Assembly (NCBI GenBank): GCA_001941135.1
Contig: MSHL01000042.1
Location: 40,428 to 104,427 of the forward strand
Direction of reading: 5' to 3'
DNA: 64,000 nt
DNA from: Ruminococcus sp. Zagget11
GTDB lineage: Bacteria; Bacillota; Clostridia; Oscillospirales; Ruminococcaceae
Every line of letters starts with the position of its first letter. Position 1 is the stretch's first letter. Both the position numbers and the translations under genes were made by a program. Of this stretch, positions 35,890 to 45,751 are shown piece after piece. A model generated the notes under the pieces. It was not told where the DNA came from. It made no database searches and was given only the letters and a program-made list of their open reading frames with translations.

Positions 35890-37224
35890 ATGACCGATAA
35901 CCGACTGACCGTTGTGGGTGCGGGTCTTGCAGGCTGTGAAGCGGCATGGCAGGCTGCCGAGAGCGGCGTTCATGTAAGACTTTATGAAATGAAGCCCCTG
36001 AAACGCTCCCCTGCCCATAAAGCAGACACCTTTGCGGAGCTGGTTTGCTCCAACTCACTGAAAGCCTCGCGGATAAATTCCGCTGCGGGACTTTTAAAGG
36101 AAGAAATGCGCAGACTGGGATCTCTTACCGTGCCCTGCGCCCTTGAAACTGCTGTTCCCGCAGGAGGAGCATTGGCGGTTGACAGGGAAAAATTCTCCCA
36201 ATTGGTGACCGAAAAAATATGCTCTCATGAGAATATTGAGGTTATCCGCGAGGAATGTACCGCAATTCCCGATGGCTTTACGGTAATAGCCTGCGGTCCT
36301 CTCACCTCTGGGGCAATGGCTGAAAGCATTTCCCGACTGTGCGGAGGATATCTCAGCTTTTACGATGCAGCCGCTCCCATAGTCACAGCTGAATCCATAA
36401 ATATGTCAAAAGCGTTCTCCGCCGCAAGATACGGCAGAGGCGGAGACGACTATATAAATTGCCCCTTTACAAAAGAGGAATATTTACTCTTTCACAAGGA
36501 GCTTATAAACGCCGAAAGCGCGCCCCTGCACGACTTTGACAAGCGGGAAAATCAGCGAGATGATTTCACCGTATACGAGGGCTGTATGCCCATAGAGGTG
36601 CTTGCAAAGAGGGGCGAGGACGCCGCACGATACGGCGCTATGAAGCCTGTGGGACTTACCGATCCTCATACGGGAAAACGTCCCTATGCGGTTGTGCAGC
36701 TAAGGTGTGAAAATTCCGCCAAAACCATGTACAACATTGTAGGCTTTCAGACAAATCTGAAATTTCCCGAACAAAAAAGGGTTTTCTCTATGATTCCCGG
36801 ACTGGAAAATGCGGAATTTGTTCGTTTCGGTGTTATGCACAGAAATTCCTTTATAAATTCCCCCAAGGTTCTGAGCGGCGATTTCTCTTTAAGGGATAAC
36901 CCACAAATATTCTTTGCGGGACAAATCACAGGCGTTGAGGGCTATATGGAATCCGCTGCGGCGGGTATACTTGCGGGAATAAACGCCGTGTGCAGAATGA
37001 GGGGAGCGGATACCGTAATTCTCCCCCATGATACAATGATCGGCGCGCTTTCACGGTATATATCCGATAAAACCGTTACTAATTTCCAGCCTATGGGCGC
37101 TAATATGGGAATATTGCCCGACATAGGCATAAGAATAAGGGATAAGCAGGAACGCTATCAGGCTATTGCGGACAGGGCGCTGAACAGCATACAGACTGCA
37201 CTGTCTGAATACGAACCCCAATAA
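35890..37224 (+). CDS. trmFO: Methylenetetrahydrofolate-tRNA-(uracil-5-)-methyltransferase
   Basis: TrmFO makes m5U54 in tRNA using methylenetetrahydrofolate and FAD. The 444-residue protein starts with a dinucleotide-binding fold (VVGAGLAGCEAAW) and has the family motifs AELVCSNSLKA, YEGCMPIEVLA and GQITGVEGYMESAA. It begins one base after the topA stop, so translation is coupled. Confidence 0.96.
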   Translation: MTDNRLTVVGAGLAGCEAAWQAAESGVHVRLYEMKPLKRSPAHKADTFAELVCSNSLKASRINSAAGLLKEEMRRLGSLTVPCALETAVPAGGALAVDREKFSQLVTEKICSHENIEVIREECTAIPDGFTVIACGPLTSGAMAESISRLCGGYLSFYDAAAPIVTAESINMSKAFSAARYGRGGDDYINCPFTKEEYLLFHKELINAESAPLHDFDKRENQRDDFTVYEGCMPIEVLAKRGEDAARYGAMKPVGLTDPHTGKRPYAVVQLRCENSAKTMYNIVGFQTNLKFPEQKRVFSMIPGLENAEFVRFGVMHRNSFINSPKVLSGDFSLRDNPQIFFAGQITGVEGYMESAAAGILAGINAVCRMRGADTVILPHDTMIGALSRYISDKTVTNFQPMGANMGILPDIGIRIRDKQERYQAIADRALNSIQTALSEYEPQ

Positions 37225-37243
37225 AGAGAAAGGATATGATAGT

Positions 37244-38281
37244 ATGAACATTATCGTTGACGCATTCGGCGGAGATAATTCCCCTCTTGCGGTTATAGAG
37301 GGCGCGGCAATGGCTGTGGCGGAATATGGAGTTGATATCACCCTTACGGGCGATGAGGGAGTTATCAGAGAGCTTGCGGAGAAGAACGGAATAAGTCTTG
37401 ATAAAATATCCATAATACATACCGAGTCGGTAATTGACATTCACGAAGAGCCTACGGAAATCATCAAAAGCCGTTCCGACTGCTCAATGGCAGTGGGACT
37501 TAGGGCTCTTGCGGAGGGTAAGGGCGACGCTTTCGTCTCCGCAGGAAGCACAGGCGCATTGGTTGTGGGCGCGACATTTATCGCTAAGCGCCTTAAAGGC
37601 ATAAAAAGAGCCGCCCTTGCACCGATTATGCCCACTGCAAAGGGTCACGTCATACTCATGGATGCGGGCGCTAACGTTGACTGCCGTGCGGATATGCTTG
37701 TGCAGTTCGGGATTATGGGCAGCTGCTATATGGAAAAGGTTCTCGGCATAAAATCCCCCAAGGTGGGTCTGCTGAACGTGGGCGCAGAGGACACCAAGGG
37801 ACGTGATTTGGATATAGAGGCATACCATATGCTTGAAAAAGCTCCCCTTAATTTCTACGGAAACCTTGAGGCAAGGGATTTCCCCAACGGTGCCTGCGAG
37901 GTTGCGATTTCAGACGGATTTACGGGAAATATTGCCCTAAAGCTCTATGAGGGAATGGGATCATTTTTCAGCCGCGAGCTTAAGGGAATGCTTTCCTCCG
38001 GACTTAGGGGAAAGCTGGCTGCGCTGCTTATTATGCCGCAGATAAAGGCTTTCAAGAAGAAAATCGATTACACCGAAATAGGCGGCGCGGTTCTTATGGG
38101 AATATCCAAGCCTGTTATCAAGGCGCACGGAAGCTCCAACGCAAAGGCATTCTGCAACGCTATCCGCCAAGCTAAAAATTGTGTGGAGGGCGATGTAATA
38201 GGCGCTATCTCCGCCTCCCTTGCAGAGCTTGAAAGCTCCAAAAAGACCGCCGCTGTGGCAGCCGACTCGGAAAAGAGGTAA
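37244..38281 (+). CDS. plsX: Phosphate acyltransferase PlsX
   Basis: PlsX converts acyl-ACP to acyl-phosphate for phospholipid synthesis. 345 residues, with the opening VDAFGGDNSPLAVIEGA, SAGSTGALVVGATF, MDAGANVDCRADML and SDGFTGNIALK. AGAAAGGA precedes the ATG. Unlike in Bacillus, no fab genes or acpP separate it from rnc, which starts six bases downstream. Confidence 0.96.
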   Translation: MNIIVDAFGGDNSPLAVIEGAAMAVAEYGVDITLTGDEGVIRELAEKNGISLDKISIIHTESVIDIHEEPTEIIKSRSDCSMAVGLRALAEGKGDAFVSAGSTGALVVGATFIAKRLKGIKRAALAPIMPTAKGHVILMDAGANVDCRADMLVQFGIMGSCYMEKVLGIKSPKVGLLNVGAEDTKGRDLDIEAYHMLEKAPLNFYGNLEARDFPNGACEVAISDGFTGNIALKLYEGMGSFFSRELKGMLSSGLRGKLAALLIMPQIKAFKKKIDYTEIGGAVLMGISKPVIKAHGSSNAKAFCNAIRQAKNCVEGDVIGAISASLAELESSKKTAAVAADSEKR

Positions 38282-38287
38282 CAGAAA

Positions 38288-38989
38288 ATGACGGAAAATG
38301 ACCTGAATATTGAGGAATTTGAGGGTAAAATAGGATATACCTTCAAAAACAAGAAGCTGCTTACGGAGGCTCTTTCTCACTCCTCCTACGCAAACGAAAG
38401 CAAGCGCAGCAAAAACTCCAACGAAAGGCTTGAATTTCTCGGCGACAGCGTGCTGTCAATCGTTATATCGGAGCATTTGTTCAAGCATTTCAAGCACCTG
38501 CCCGAGGGGGATTTAACCAAGATAAGAGCGTCCCTTGTCTGTGAAAAGGCTCTTTTTGAGTTTTCCAAGCAGATAGATTTGGGCAGCTATATACTGCTGG
38601 GTAAGGGCGAGGAAAATACGGGAGGAAGAAACCGTCCCTCCATCGTTTCCGATGCATTTGAGGCGGTCATTGCGGCTGTATTCCTTGACGGAGGAATGGA
38701 GTCTGCAAAGGAATACGTGCTGGGATTTATCCCCCGTGATTTGGACAAAAACTCCGCCGCAAATCTTCACGATTACAAAACCATTTTACAGGAAATAATT
38801 CAGCGTAACCCCGAGGAATCGGTGGAATATGTTCTGCGCTCCGAATCGGGCCCTGACCACGACAGAGTGTTCGTAATAGAGGTGTGCCTTAACAACAACG
38901 TCATAGGTCACGGCGAGGGTCACAGCAAAAAACAGGCGGAGCAGCAAGCCGCAAAAGAGGCACTGGAGCTTATGGGGTGTAAGGTATAA
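38288..38989 (+). CDS. rnc: Ribonuclease III
   Basis: RNase III cuts double-stranded RNA in rRNA maturation and mRNA decay. 233 residues. The signature NERLEFLGDSVL is at about residue 47, with further acidic residues in SDAFEAVIAAVFLD. A double-stranded RNA-binding domain occupies about residues 157-230 (DYKTILQEIIQ to EQQAAKEAL). The plsX-rnc-smc-ftsY context is typical. Confidence 0.97.
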   Translation: MTENDLNIEEFEGKIGYTFKNKKLLTEALSHSSYANESKRSKNSNERLEFLGDSVLSIVISEHLFKHFKHLPEGDLTKIRASLVCEKALFEFSKQIDLGSYILLGKGEENTGGRNRPSIVSDAFEAVIAAVFLDGGMESAKEYVLGFIPRDLDKNSAANLHDYKTILQEIIQRNPEESVEYVLRSESGPDHDRVFVIEVCLNNNVIGHGEGHSKKQAEQQAAKEALELMGCKV

Positions 38990-40045
38990 ATGGCAGTAAA
39001 TAAAAGGCACTCAAATATTTCCGTATTCGTGCCGCACATGGGCTGTCCCCATACCTGCTCCTTTTGCAATCAGCGCACAATAAGCAGCACCGCCGCCGCA
39101 CCTGCGCCCGAAGAAACGGACAAGATGCTTAAAGAGGCTTTTTCCCGTATTCCCGCCGAAAGGCATTCGGACACGGAAATTGCCTTTTTCGGCGGCAGCT
39201 TTACTGCCATTGACCGAGAATATATGGCCACCCTGCTTTCGGCGGCGGCAAAATATGTTTTCTGTGAAGGGGGCTTTGGCGGCATAAGAATTTCTACTCG
39301 TCCCGACTGTATTGACGAGGAAATTCTTATACTTCTGAAAAGCTATGGCGTGACATCTATCGAGTTGGGCGCACAGTCCATGTCGGACAGAGTGCTTGAA
39401 CTCAACGAGCGTGGGCACACCGCCGATGATGTGCGAAAATCCGCAAGGCTTATCAAAGAGCATGGCTTTGAAACAGGTTTACAGATGATGGTGGGGCTTT
39501 ACGGCAGCACTGTCGAGGACGAAATGCTTACAATGAGGGAAATTGCCGATTGCTCCCCCGACACCGTGCGGATTTATCCCACTGTAATACTTGACGGCAC
39601 ACATTTGGGAGAGCTTTACCGAAAGGGACTGTACAAGACCTTTTCCTTTGAAGAATGTGTCAGTCTGTGCGGAGATATGCTATGCTATTTTCATAACAGG
39701 AATATAAGGGTAATACGTCTTGGGCTCCATGCGGAGGACGGTGTGGAAAATAACGCAATCGGCGGATTTTATCACCCTGCATTTGCCCAGCTTGTGCGGT
39801 CGGAGCTTTTTATGCGCGCCATACTTCGTGCACTGAAAAACAATTCCCCCGAAAAGCTTGAAATAGCCGTATGCGGGAAAAATACCGACTGCGCCGTGGG
39901 TCACAAAAAATCCAACAGGAAAAGGCTCACGGAAATGGGCATACCCTTTTCATTTTCGGTTGATAACAGTCTGACCGAGGATGAAATCAGCATAAACAAG
40001 GAAGTGTACAATGTATTTAAAATCACTGGAGATGCACGGCTTTAA
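38990..40045 (+). CDS. Radical SAM protein, Elp3-like fold
   Basis: A 351-residue radical SAM enzyme. The cluster cysteines are in GCPHTCSFCNQ (CX3CX2C) near residue 19, then the glycine-rich AFFGGSFTA. The layout resembles Elp3-type and oxygen-independent radical SAM proteins found beside rnc/smc in Clostridia. The ATG abuts the rnc stop codon, and the end overlaps smc by 35 bases. The substrate is unknown. Confidence 0.85.
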   Translation: MAVNKRHSNISVFVPHMGCPHTCSFCNQRTISSTAAAPAPEETDKMLKEAFSRIPAERHSDTEIAFFGGSFTAIDREYMATLLSAAAKYVFCEGGFGGIRISTRPDCIDEEILILLKSYGVTSIELGAQSMSDRVLELNERGHTADDVRKSARLIKEHGFETGLQMMVGLYGSTVEDEMLTMREIADCSPDTVRIYPTVILDGTHLGELYRKGLYKTFSFEECVSLCGDMLCYFHNRNIRVIRLGLHAEDGVENNAIGGFYHPAFAQLVRSELFMRAILRALKNNSPEKLEIAVCGKNTDCAVGHKKSNRKRLTEMGIPFSFSVDNSLTEDEISINKEVYNVFKITGDARL

Positions 40046-43000
40046 GTCGTTTCCCGATAAAATCAAGCTGGATTTTGACAAGGGAATTACGGCGGTTGTG
40101 GGTCCCAACGGCAGCGGAAAATCCAACATCGGCGATGCGGTGAGATGGGTTCTTGGGGAGCAGTCCTCAAAGACCCTGCGAGGCGGCAAGATGGAGGACG
40201 TAATTTTTGCGGGAACGCAGCTGCGTAAGCCTATGGGATTTGCAAGCGTTACATTGGTAATTTCCAACGAGGATCGGATGCTTAACATAGATGCGGACGA
40301 GGCGGCGGTAACCAGAAAGCTGTACCGCAGCGGTGAAAGCGAATATATTATAAACGGTTCTGCCGCAAGACTAAAGGATATAACCGAGCTTTTCATGGAC
40401 ACGGGACTGGGGCGTGACGGATATTCCATAATCGGTCAAGGCAAGGTCGCCGAAATAGTTTCGGCAAAATCCGGAGAACGCCGTGAAATATTTGAGGAGG
40501 CTGCGGGAATATCAAAGCTGCGTTACAAAAAAGGCGAAGCTGTAAGACGGCTTGACGATGCACAGGATAACATTCTGCGACTTAATGATATTATAAGCGA
40601 GCTTGAAAGCCGCGTAGAGCCGTTAAAACGGCAGTCGGAAAAGGCTGAGAAATTTCTGAAGCTTTCGGAGCAGAAGAAATCCTATGAAATTACCGTATGG
40701 ATGAATGAGCTTAAAGCCTCACGGGAAAAGCTCAGCGAGCTTAGCGACAAAATACTTATCGCCGCCGCGGAGTACAACAATACACAGGCGGATATTGAAC
40801 GGCTTGAGGAGGAATCACGACTGCTGTACAAGGAAGCAGCGGCGGGAAATATCAGAATCGAGCATTTGCGGAACGAAATACTGGAAACAGAGCGTTCCAA
40901 TACGGATTTACATTCGGCTATTGCGGTTTTCAAAAACGATATTTCCCACTGTGAGGAAACAATTGCCGAACTTGAAAAGCGGATAGAAAATACAGGACTT
41001 TCCAAGGAGGAAAACCGCCGCCTTGCTGCGGAAAAAATTTCCCTTATAGAGAAAAACAAGTCCGAATGTACCCGCACGGATGAGGAATACGCGAAAACCG
41101 AAAGGGAGCTTAATGCCGTTTCGGGAAAGGCGGAGGGCGCCGACCGAAGTCTTTCGGAAAAAAGTGCCGCTTTAAACAAGCTGTACATAAAGCAGTCGGA
41201 GTATAATCTGACCATCGCCGCTTCCGACAGGAATATCAGTGATATAATGTCACAGAAAAAGGCGGCGGAGGAATGGCTTGCCGCGGCTCTCGGCTCACAG
41301 ACACAACTTGAATCGGAAATGGCTCAAGTGCGGGACGGACTTTCCCTTGTGGAGGAGAAGCGCACCGAGCAGGAAAACAAAATTGCGGGGCTTAACCGTC
41401 TTTTGGAGTCCAAAAAGCAGAAATACACCCAAAAATCCACCGACAACCAACAGCTCGCCCTTTCCCTAAGGGATAAGGAACAGCGGATAAAGCTTCTAAG
41501 CGACTTGGAAAACAGCATGGAGGGCTTTGCCCACGCCGTAAAGACAGTGGTTAAGGCAGGCAGACAGGGACGAATAAGCGGGATAATCGGTACGGTTGCC
41601 CAGCTTATCAGCGTTCCGCCCCAATACGGCACAGCCATCGAAACCGCTTTGGGCGGTGCTTTACAGAATATAGTTACCGAAAACGAGGACAGCGCCAAGA
41701 GAGGTATTCGGCTTCTTAAGGAGGCAAATGCGGGACGGGCTACCTTTCTTCCTTTGACCTCTGTCAAGGGAAACCGTCTTAACGAAAAGGGTCTGGCTGA
41801 CTGCATGGGATATATCGCCCTTGCCTGTGAAATAGTAGAATATGACCCTAAGCTTGAGGGCGTTGTGACATCGCTCATGGGACGAACGGTTGTGGCGGAG
41901 GATATAGACTGTGCCGCCGCCATTGCCAAAAAATATGGCTACCGCTTCAGAATAGTTACCCTTGACGGTCAGATTGTCAATGCGGGCGGCTCCTTCACAG
42001 GCGGCTCGGCTAACCGCTCCGCAGGAGTGCTTACGAGGAAAAATGAAATTGACACCCTTACCGCCGAGGCTGAAAAGGAACGTGCCGCACTGGAAAAGGA
42101 GAATAACAGTCTGATTTTCCTAAAGGCGGAGGTTGACAAGCTGACCCTTGAAAAGGATGCCGCGGAGGAAGAGCTGCGGCTTACCGAACAGGACAAAATA
42201 CGGTTTGACGCCGAAGAAAAAAGAATAAGCCAGCTTATGGCACAAAATGAGGATGTCAGAAAATCCCATGATGATACCATAGCCGCTCTTGACAGACGGG
42301 AAGCGGAGCTTGCGGACGCTGTAAAAAAAGCCGAAAATGGGCTTGCCGAACTCTCAAAAACAATTTCCTCCGAGGAAAAGCTGATAAACGGGGAAAATGA
42401 GCAAAAGGATGCCTTGAAGCAGCAGCGTGAGACACTTTCCGCAAGGCTTTCGGAGATTAAGCTTATGCGTGCCGGTCTTGATAAGGATTGCGAAGCCCTT
42501 AAAGCGGCGCTTGAAGCCCTTGAAGCACAATATCAGACCATAGGTGACGATACCGCAAGGGCAGCGGAAGCCATAGAGGAGCAAAAGCGTATCATAGGGG
42601 AAAAGAACGAGCTTATTACCCTGAAAGAAAAGCAGCTTAACTCCGCAGCGGACAGATCTTCGGAAATAAACGAGAAAATACTGTCCGCACAGCAGGATAT
42701 TCTTAAATCGGAACAGCGTTCCAATGAAATACGCTCCTCAATAAAGGCTCTGAATGCCGACAAGGAAAAATTCGGCGGCGAGAAAACGCGGCTGGAGGAA
42801 CGCCACAAATCCATTCAGACAAGCTGTGACGAGATAATCAGGGATATGGAGGAGCAGTACGAGCTTTATCCCTCCGAAGCGCAGGCCTTTGTGATAGAAA
42901 ATGCCGACAAGCTGCAAATTGCCGCGGCTCTCCAACAGCTTAAACAGAAAATCCGCGCCTTGGGCACGGTAAATGTCGCGGCTATCGAGGAGTACAAGGA

Positions 43001-43580
43001 GGTTTCACAGCGGTATGCCTTTATGTCGGGACAGCTTGCCGATGTGGAGAAATCCAAGCGTGAACTGGAAAAGCTCATTGACGACCTTACGGAAAGCATG
43101 AAGATAAGGTTTACCGAAAGCTTTAATCAGATAAACGAGAATTTCAAGGAAATCTTTGTGGAGCTTTTCGGCGGCGGGCGAGCCGAGCTTTCCCTTTCCT
43201 ATCCCGAAAATGTCCTTGAATCGGGAATAGATATTTTCGTTGCCCCTCCCGGCAAGGTGATAAAGAATCTTTCGCTGCTGTCCGGCGGTGAACAGGCTTT
43301 TGTGGCTATCGCCATATACTTTTCCATACTGCGGATAAAGCCTGCGCCATTCTGTATACTGGACGAGATTGAAGCGGCTTTGGACGATGTCAATGTCACG
43401 AAATACGCACGATATATGAGAAATTTCACCGATACAACCCAGTTTATAGCCATAACCCACAGACGAGGGACAATGGACGAGGCTGACGTTATGTACGGTG
43501 TCACCATGCAGGAAAAGGGAATATCAAAGCTGCTTAAATTACAGCAAAATCAGTTTAACGATTTAGCTGAAGATATGTAA
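40011..43580 (+). CDS. smc: Chromosome segregation protein SMC
   Basis: SMC is the condensin ATPase, 1189 residues. The Walker A motif is GPNGSGKSNIGDAVRWVLG near residue 32. Long coiled coils flank a hinge at about residues 515-640 (GRISGIIGTVAQLI to VTSLMGRTVVAEDI). The signature motif is LSGGEQAF, and Walker B is FCILDEIEAALDD. The start lies inside the radical SAM gene with GGAAGTG upstream. ftsY follows 40 bases later. Confidence 0.97.
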   Translation: MYLKSLEMHGFKSFPDKIKLDFDKGITAVVGPNGSGKSNIGDAVRWVLGEQSSKTLRGGKMEDVIFAGTQLRKPMGFASVTLVISNEDRMLNIDADEAAVTRKLYRSGESEYIINGSAARLKDITELFMDTGLGRDGYSIIGQGKVAEIVSAKSGERREIFEEAAGISKLRYKKGEAVRRLDDAQDNILRLNDIISELESRVEPLKRQSEKAEKFLKLSEQKKSYEITVWMNELKASREKLSELSDKILIAAAEYNNTQADIERLEEESRLLYKEAAAGNIRIEHLRNEILETERSNTDLHSAIAVFKNDISHCEETIAELEKRIENTGLSKEENRRLAAEKISLIEKNKSECTRTDEEYAKTERELNAVSGKAEGADRSLSEKSAALNKLYIKQSEYNLTIAASDRNISDIMSQKKAAEEWLAAALGSQTQLESEMAQVRDGLSLVEEKRTEQENKIAGLNRLLESKKQKYTQKSTDNQQLALSLRDKEQRIKLLSDLENSMEGFAHAVKTVVKAGRQGRISGIIGTVAQLISVPPQYGTAIETALGGALQNIVTENEDSAKRGIRLLKEANAGRATFLPLTSVKGNRLNEKGLADCMGYIALACEIVEYDPKLEGVVTSLMGRTVVAEDIDCAAAIAKKYGYRFRIVTLDGQIVNAGGSFTGGSANRSAGVLTRKNEIDTLTAEAEKERAALEKENNSLIFLKAEVDKLTLEKDAAEEELRLTEQDKIRFDAEEKRISQLMAQNEDVRKSHDDTIAALDRREAELADAVKKAENGLAELSKTISSEEKLINGENEQKDALKQQRETLSARLSEIKLMRAGLDKDCEALKAALEALEAQYQTIGDDTARAAEAIEEQKRIIGEKNELITLKEKQLNSAADRSSEINEKILSAQQDILKSEQRSNEIRSSIKALNADKEKFGGEKTRLEERHKSIQTSCDEIIRDMEEQYELYPSEAQAFVIENADKLQIAAALQQLKQKIRALGTVNVAAIEEYKEVSQRYAFMSGQLADVEKSKRELEKLIDDLTESMKIRFTESFNQINENFKEIFVELFGGGRAELSLSYPENVLESGIDIFVAPPGKVIKNLSLLSGGEQAFVAIAIYFSILRIKPAPFCILDEIEAALDDVNVTKYARYMRNFTDTTQFIAITHRRGTMDEADVMYGVTMQEKGISKLLKLQQNQFNDLAEDM

Positions 43581-43620
43581 CCGATATTTTCCGTATAATT
43601 CTATTATCGAGGTGAATAAA

Positions 43621-44859
43621 ATGGGACTGTTTGATAAAATATCCGAGGGTATAAGAAAAACCCGTGATTCCATGCTTGAAAAGGTTAATTCCTTAATAAA
43701 CTCCTTTACGAAAATCGATGAGGATTTCTTTGAGGAGCTTGAGGAAACCCTTATTATGTGCGATATCGGAGTGCAGACCTCCTGCGATATATGCGACTGT
43801 CTCCGCGATGCCGTAAAGGAAAGGGGCATTACAGAACCCGGCGAAATAAAGGGACTGCTCAAGGAAATTATTACTGATATGCTTGGTGAGGATAAGCATC
43901 TTGAATACCCCACAACTCCCACGGTTATCCTTGTAATAGGCGTAAACGGTGTGGGAAAAACCACAACCATAGGAAAGCTGGCGGCGTGCCTTACCGCACA
44001 GGGAAAAAGCGTTATTGTCGCCGCTGCGGACACATTCCGCGCTGCGGCTGTGGATCAGCTTAAAATCTGGGCTGAACGTGCGGGTGCGGACGTTATCTGT
44101 CACGATGAGGGCAGCGACCCCGGTTCGGTTGTATTTGATGCAATTGCGGCGGCAAAGTCGAGGAATACCGATGTGGTTATATGCGACACTGCGGGCAGAC
44201 TTCACAACAAGAAAAACCTTATGGACGAGCTTGCAAAGATAAACCGCATTTGCACAAGGCAGGCGGATGGCTGCCATATTGAAACGCTCCTTGTACTGGA
44301 CGCATCAACAGGTCAAAACGCAGTAAATCAGGCTAAAATTTTCTCCGAAGCTGCCAATATCACGGGAATTGTGCTTACCAAGCTGGACGGAACGGCAAAG
44401 GGCGGAATTATTATAACCATTCACAGGGAGCTGGGTATTCCCGTAAAGCTTGTGGGTGTGGGCGAAAAGTTAGACGATCTTATGGACTTTTCCGCGAAGG
44501 ATTACGCCGCGGCTCTTTTTGCGGAGGATAATGACTTTGCGGAGAATTACGTTCCTCTCACCGAGGAATATGAGAATGACGGAGAAACGGTTACAGATAC
44601 CTGCGAAGAGGAAATTATACCCGAAGCCGAGGATGAAACGGAAAACGAAATTCCCGAAAGCTCCCCTGCCGATACGGATATAACCGAGGTACAATCGGAG
44701 GATATGGATGAAAACGTGGATATTACCGACAGCAATGATGTTGGGGATTCCACAGATTCTACCGAAAAGAAAAAGGATCTCAAGGACGGAAAATTCGGCT
44801 TCCTTTTCAAGGAGATAAGCTTTGGTAAAAAGAAAAAGGACGAGGAGGGCGGAGAATGA
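43621..44859 (+). CDS. ftsY: Signal recognition particle receptor FtsY with C-terminal acidic tail
   Basis: FtsY is the SRP receptor GTPase, about 412 residues. The N domain starts at once (MGLFDKISEGIRKTRDSML). The G domain has GVNGVGKTTTIGKLA, ADTFRAAAVDQL, CDTAGRLHNKKN, TKLDGTAKGG and GVGEKLDDLMDF, ending near residue 303. The remaining roughly 110 residues are an acidic linker rich in Glu, Asp, Thr and Ser, closing with a basic-hydrophobic patch (GKFGFLFKEISFGKKKK). In most FtsY the acidic region is N-terminal. ATG 43621 is chosen because GAGGTGA lies 7 bases upstream. Confidence 0.93.
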   Translation: MGLFDKISEGIRKTRDSMLEKVNSLINSFTKIDEDFFEELEETLIMCDIGVQTSCDICDCLRDAVKERGITEPGEIKGLLKEIITDMLGEDKHLEYPTTPTVILVIGVNGVGKTTTIGKLAACLTAQGKSVIVAAADTFRAAAVDQLKIWAERAGADVICHDEGSDPGSVVFDAIAAAKSRNTDVVICDTAGRLHNKKNLMDELAKINRICTRQADGCHIETLLVLDASTGQNAVNQAKIFSEAANITGIVLTKLDGTAKGGIIITIHRELGIPVKLVGVGEKLDDLMDFSAKDYAAALFAEDNDFAENYVPLTEEYENDGETVTDTCEEEIIPEAEDETENEIPESSPADTDITEVQSEDMDENVDITDSNDVGDSTDSTEKKKDLKDGKFGFLFKEISFGKKKKDEEGGE

Positions 44860-45443
44860 GGTTAATTCTTGCATCAAACAACAAGAACAAGCTGCGTGAA
44901 ATACAGGAGATGCTCTCCCCCATTGGATATGAGGTTATTTCCCAGTCGCAGGCAGGTATCGATATGGAAGCCGAGGAAAACGGCTCAACCTTTGAGGAAA
45001 ACGCAGCCATAAAGGCGGATGCCATTTACGCTCTTACGCACACGGCGGTTATTGCCGACGACAGCGGGCTTGAGGTTGATGCGCTCGGTGGCGCGCCGGG
45101 TATTTATTCCGCACGATATGCACCCAAGGGACAGGGCAAAAAGACGCTGCTCGCAAACCTTGAGGGCGTTCCCGACGACAAGCGCACCGCAAGGTTTGTA
45201 TGCGTTATCTGCTATATAGATCCTGACGGTGAAAAGCACTATTTCAGGGGCGAATGTGAGGGCAAAATCGGTTACGAATGTATAGGTGAAAGCGGCTTTG
45301 GGTACGACCCCATATTTATGTACGGCGACCGCTCCTTTGCGCAGCTTTCCGCTGATGAGAAGAATGCGGTGAGCCACCGTTCAATGGCTATTATAAAGCT
45401 GCGAGAATATCTTGAATCGGCAGTCAAAGGAGGCAACGCATAA
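44856..45443 (+). CDS. rdgB: XTP/dITP pyrophosphatase (RdgB/HAM1)
   Basis: This enzyme removes non-canonical purine nucleotides (XTP, dITP) from the pool. 195 residues, with SNNKNKLREIQEML at the start, the ADDSGLEVDALGGAPGIYSA core and GFGYDPIF. The ATG overlaps the ftsY stop in an ATGA junction, so the two are coupled. Confidence 0.95.
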   Translation: MRLILASNNKNKLREIQEMLSPIGYEVISQSQAGIDMEAEENGSTFEENAAIKADAIYALTHTAVIADDSGLEVDALGGAPGIYSARYAPKGQGKKTLLANLEGVPDDKRTARFVCVICYIDPDGEKHYFRGECEGKIGYECIGESGFGYDPIFMYGDRSFAQLSADEKNAVSHRSMAIIKLREYLESAVKGGNA

Positions 45444-45751
45444 TGCTTACAAGCAAACAAAGAGCCTATTTGCGCTCCCTTGCCGCAAATGAGGACACTA
45501 TATTGCAAATCGGCAAGGGCGGAATCGGCGATAATCTTATAACGCAGGTAAATGACGCTCTTGCGGCAAGAGAGCTTATCAAGGTAAAGGTACTGGATTC
45601 CGCAATGCTCTATCCCGAAGAAGCTGCAAGAACGCTTGCGGAAGCTGTGGGCATTGAGGTTGTCCAGACTATGGGCAGCAAGCTCACCCTTTATAAGCGA
45701 AATCCGAAAAATCAGAAAATTTTCCTGCCTAAGCAGAAATCCAAGGTATGA
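45443..45751 (+). CDS. yhbY: YhbY-family (CRM domain) ribosome assembly protein
   Basis: A 102-residue single CRM domain that binds pre-50S ribosomes. The family motif GKGGIGDN is at about residue 24, and the C-terminal MGSKLTLYKRN is conserved. Start and previous stop overlap (TAATG). The tail is lysine-rich. Confidence 0.92.
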   Translation: MLTSKQRAYLRSLAANEDTILQIGKGGIGDNLITQVNDALAARELIKVKVLDSAMLYPEEAARTLAEAVGIEVVQTMGSKLTLYKRNPKNQKIFLPKQKSKV

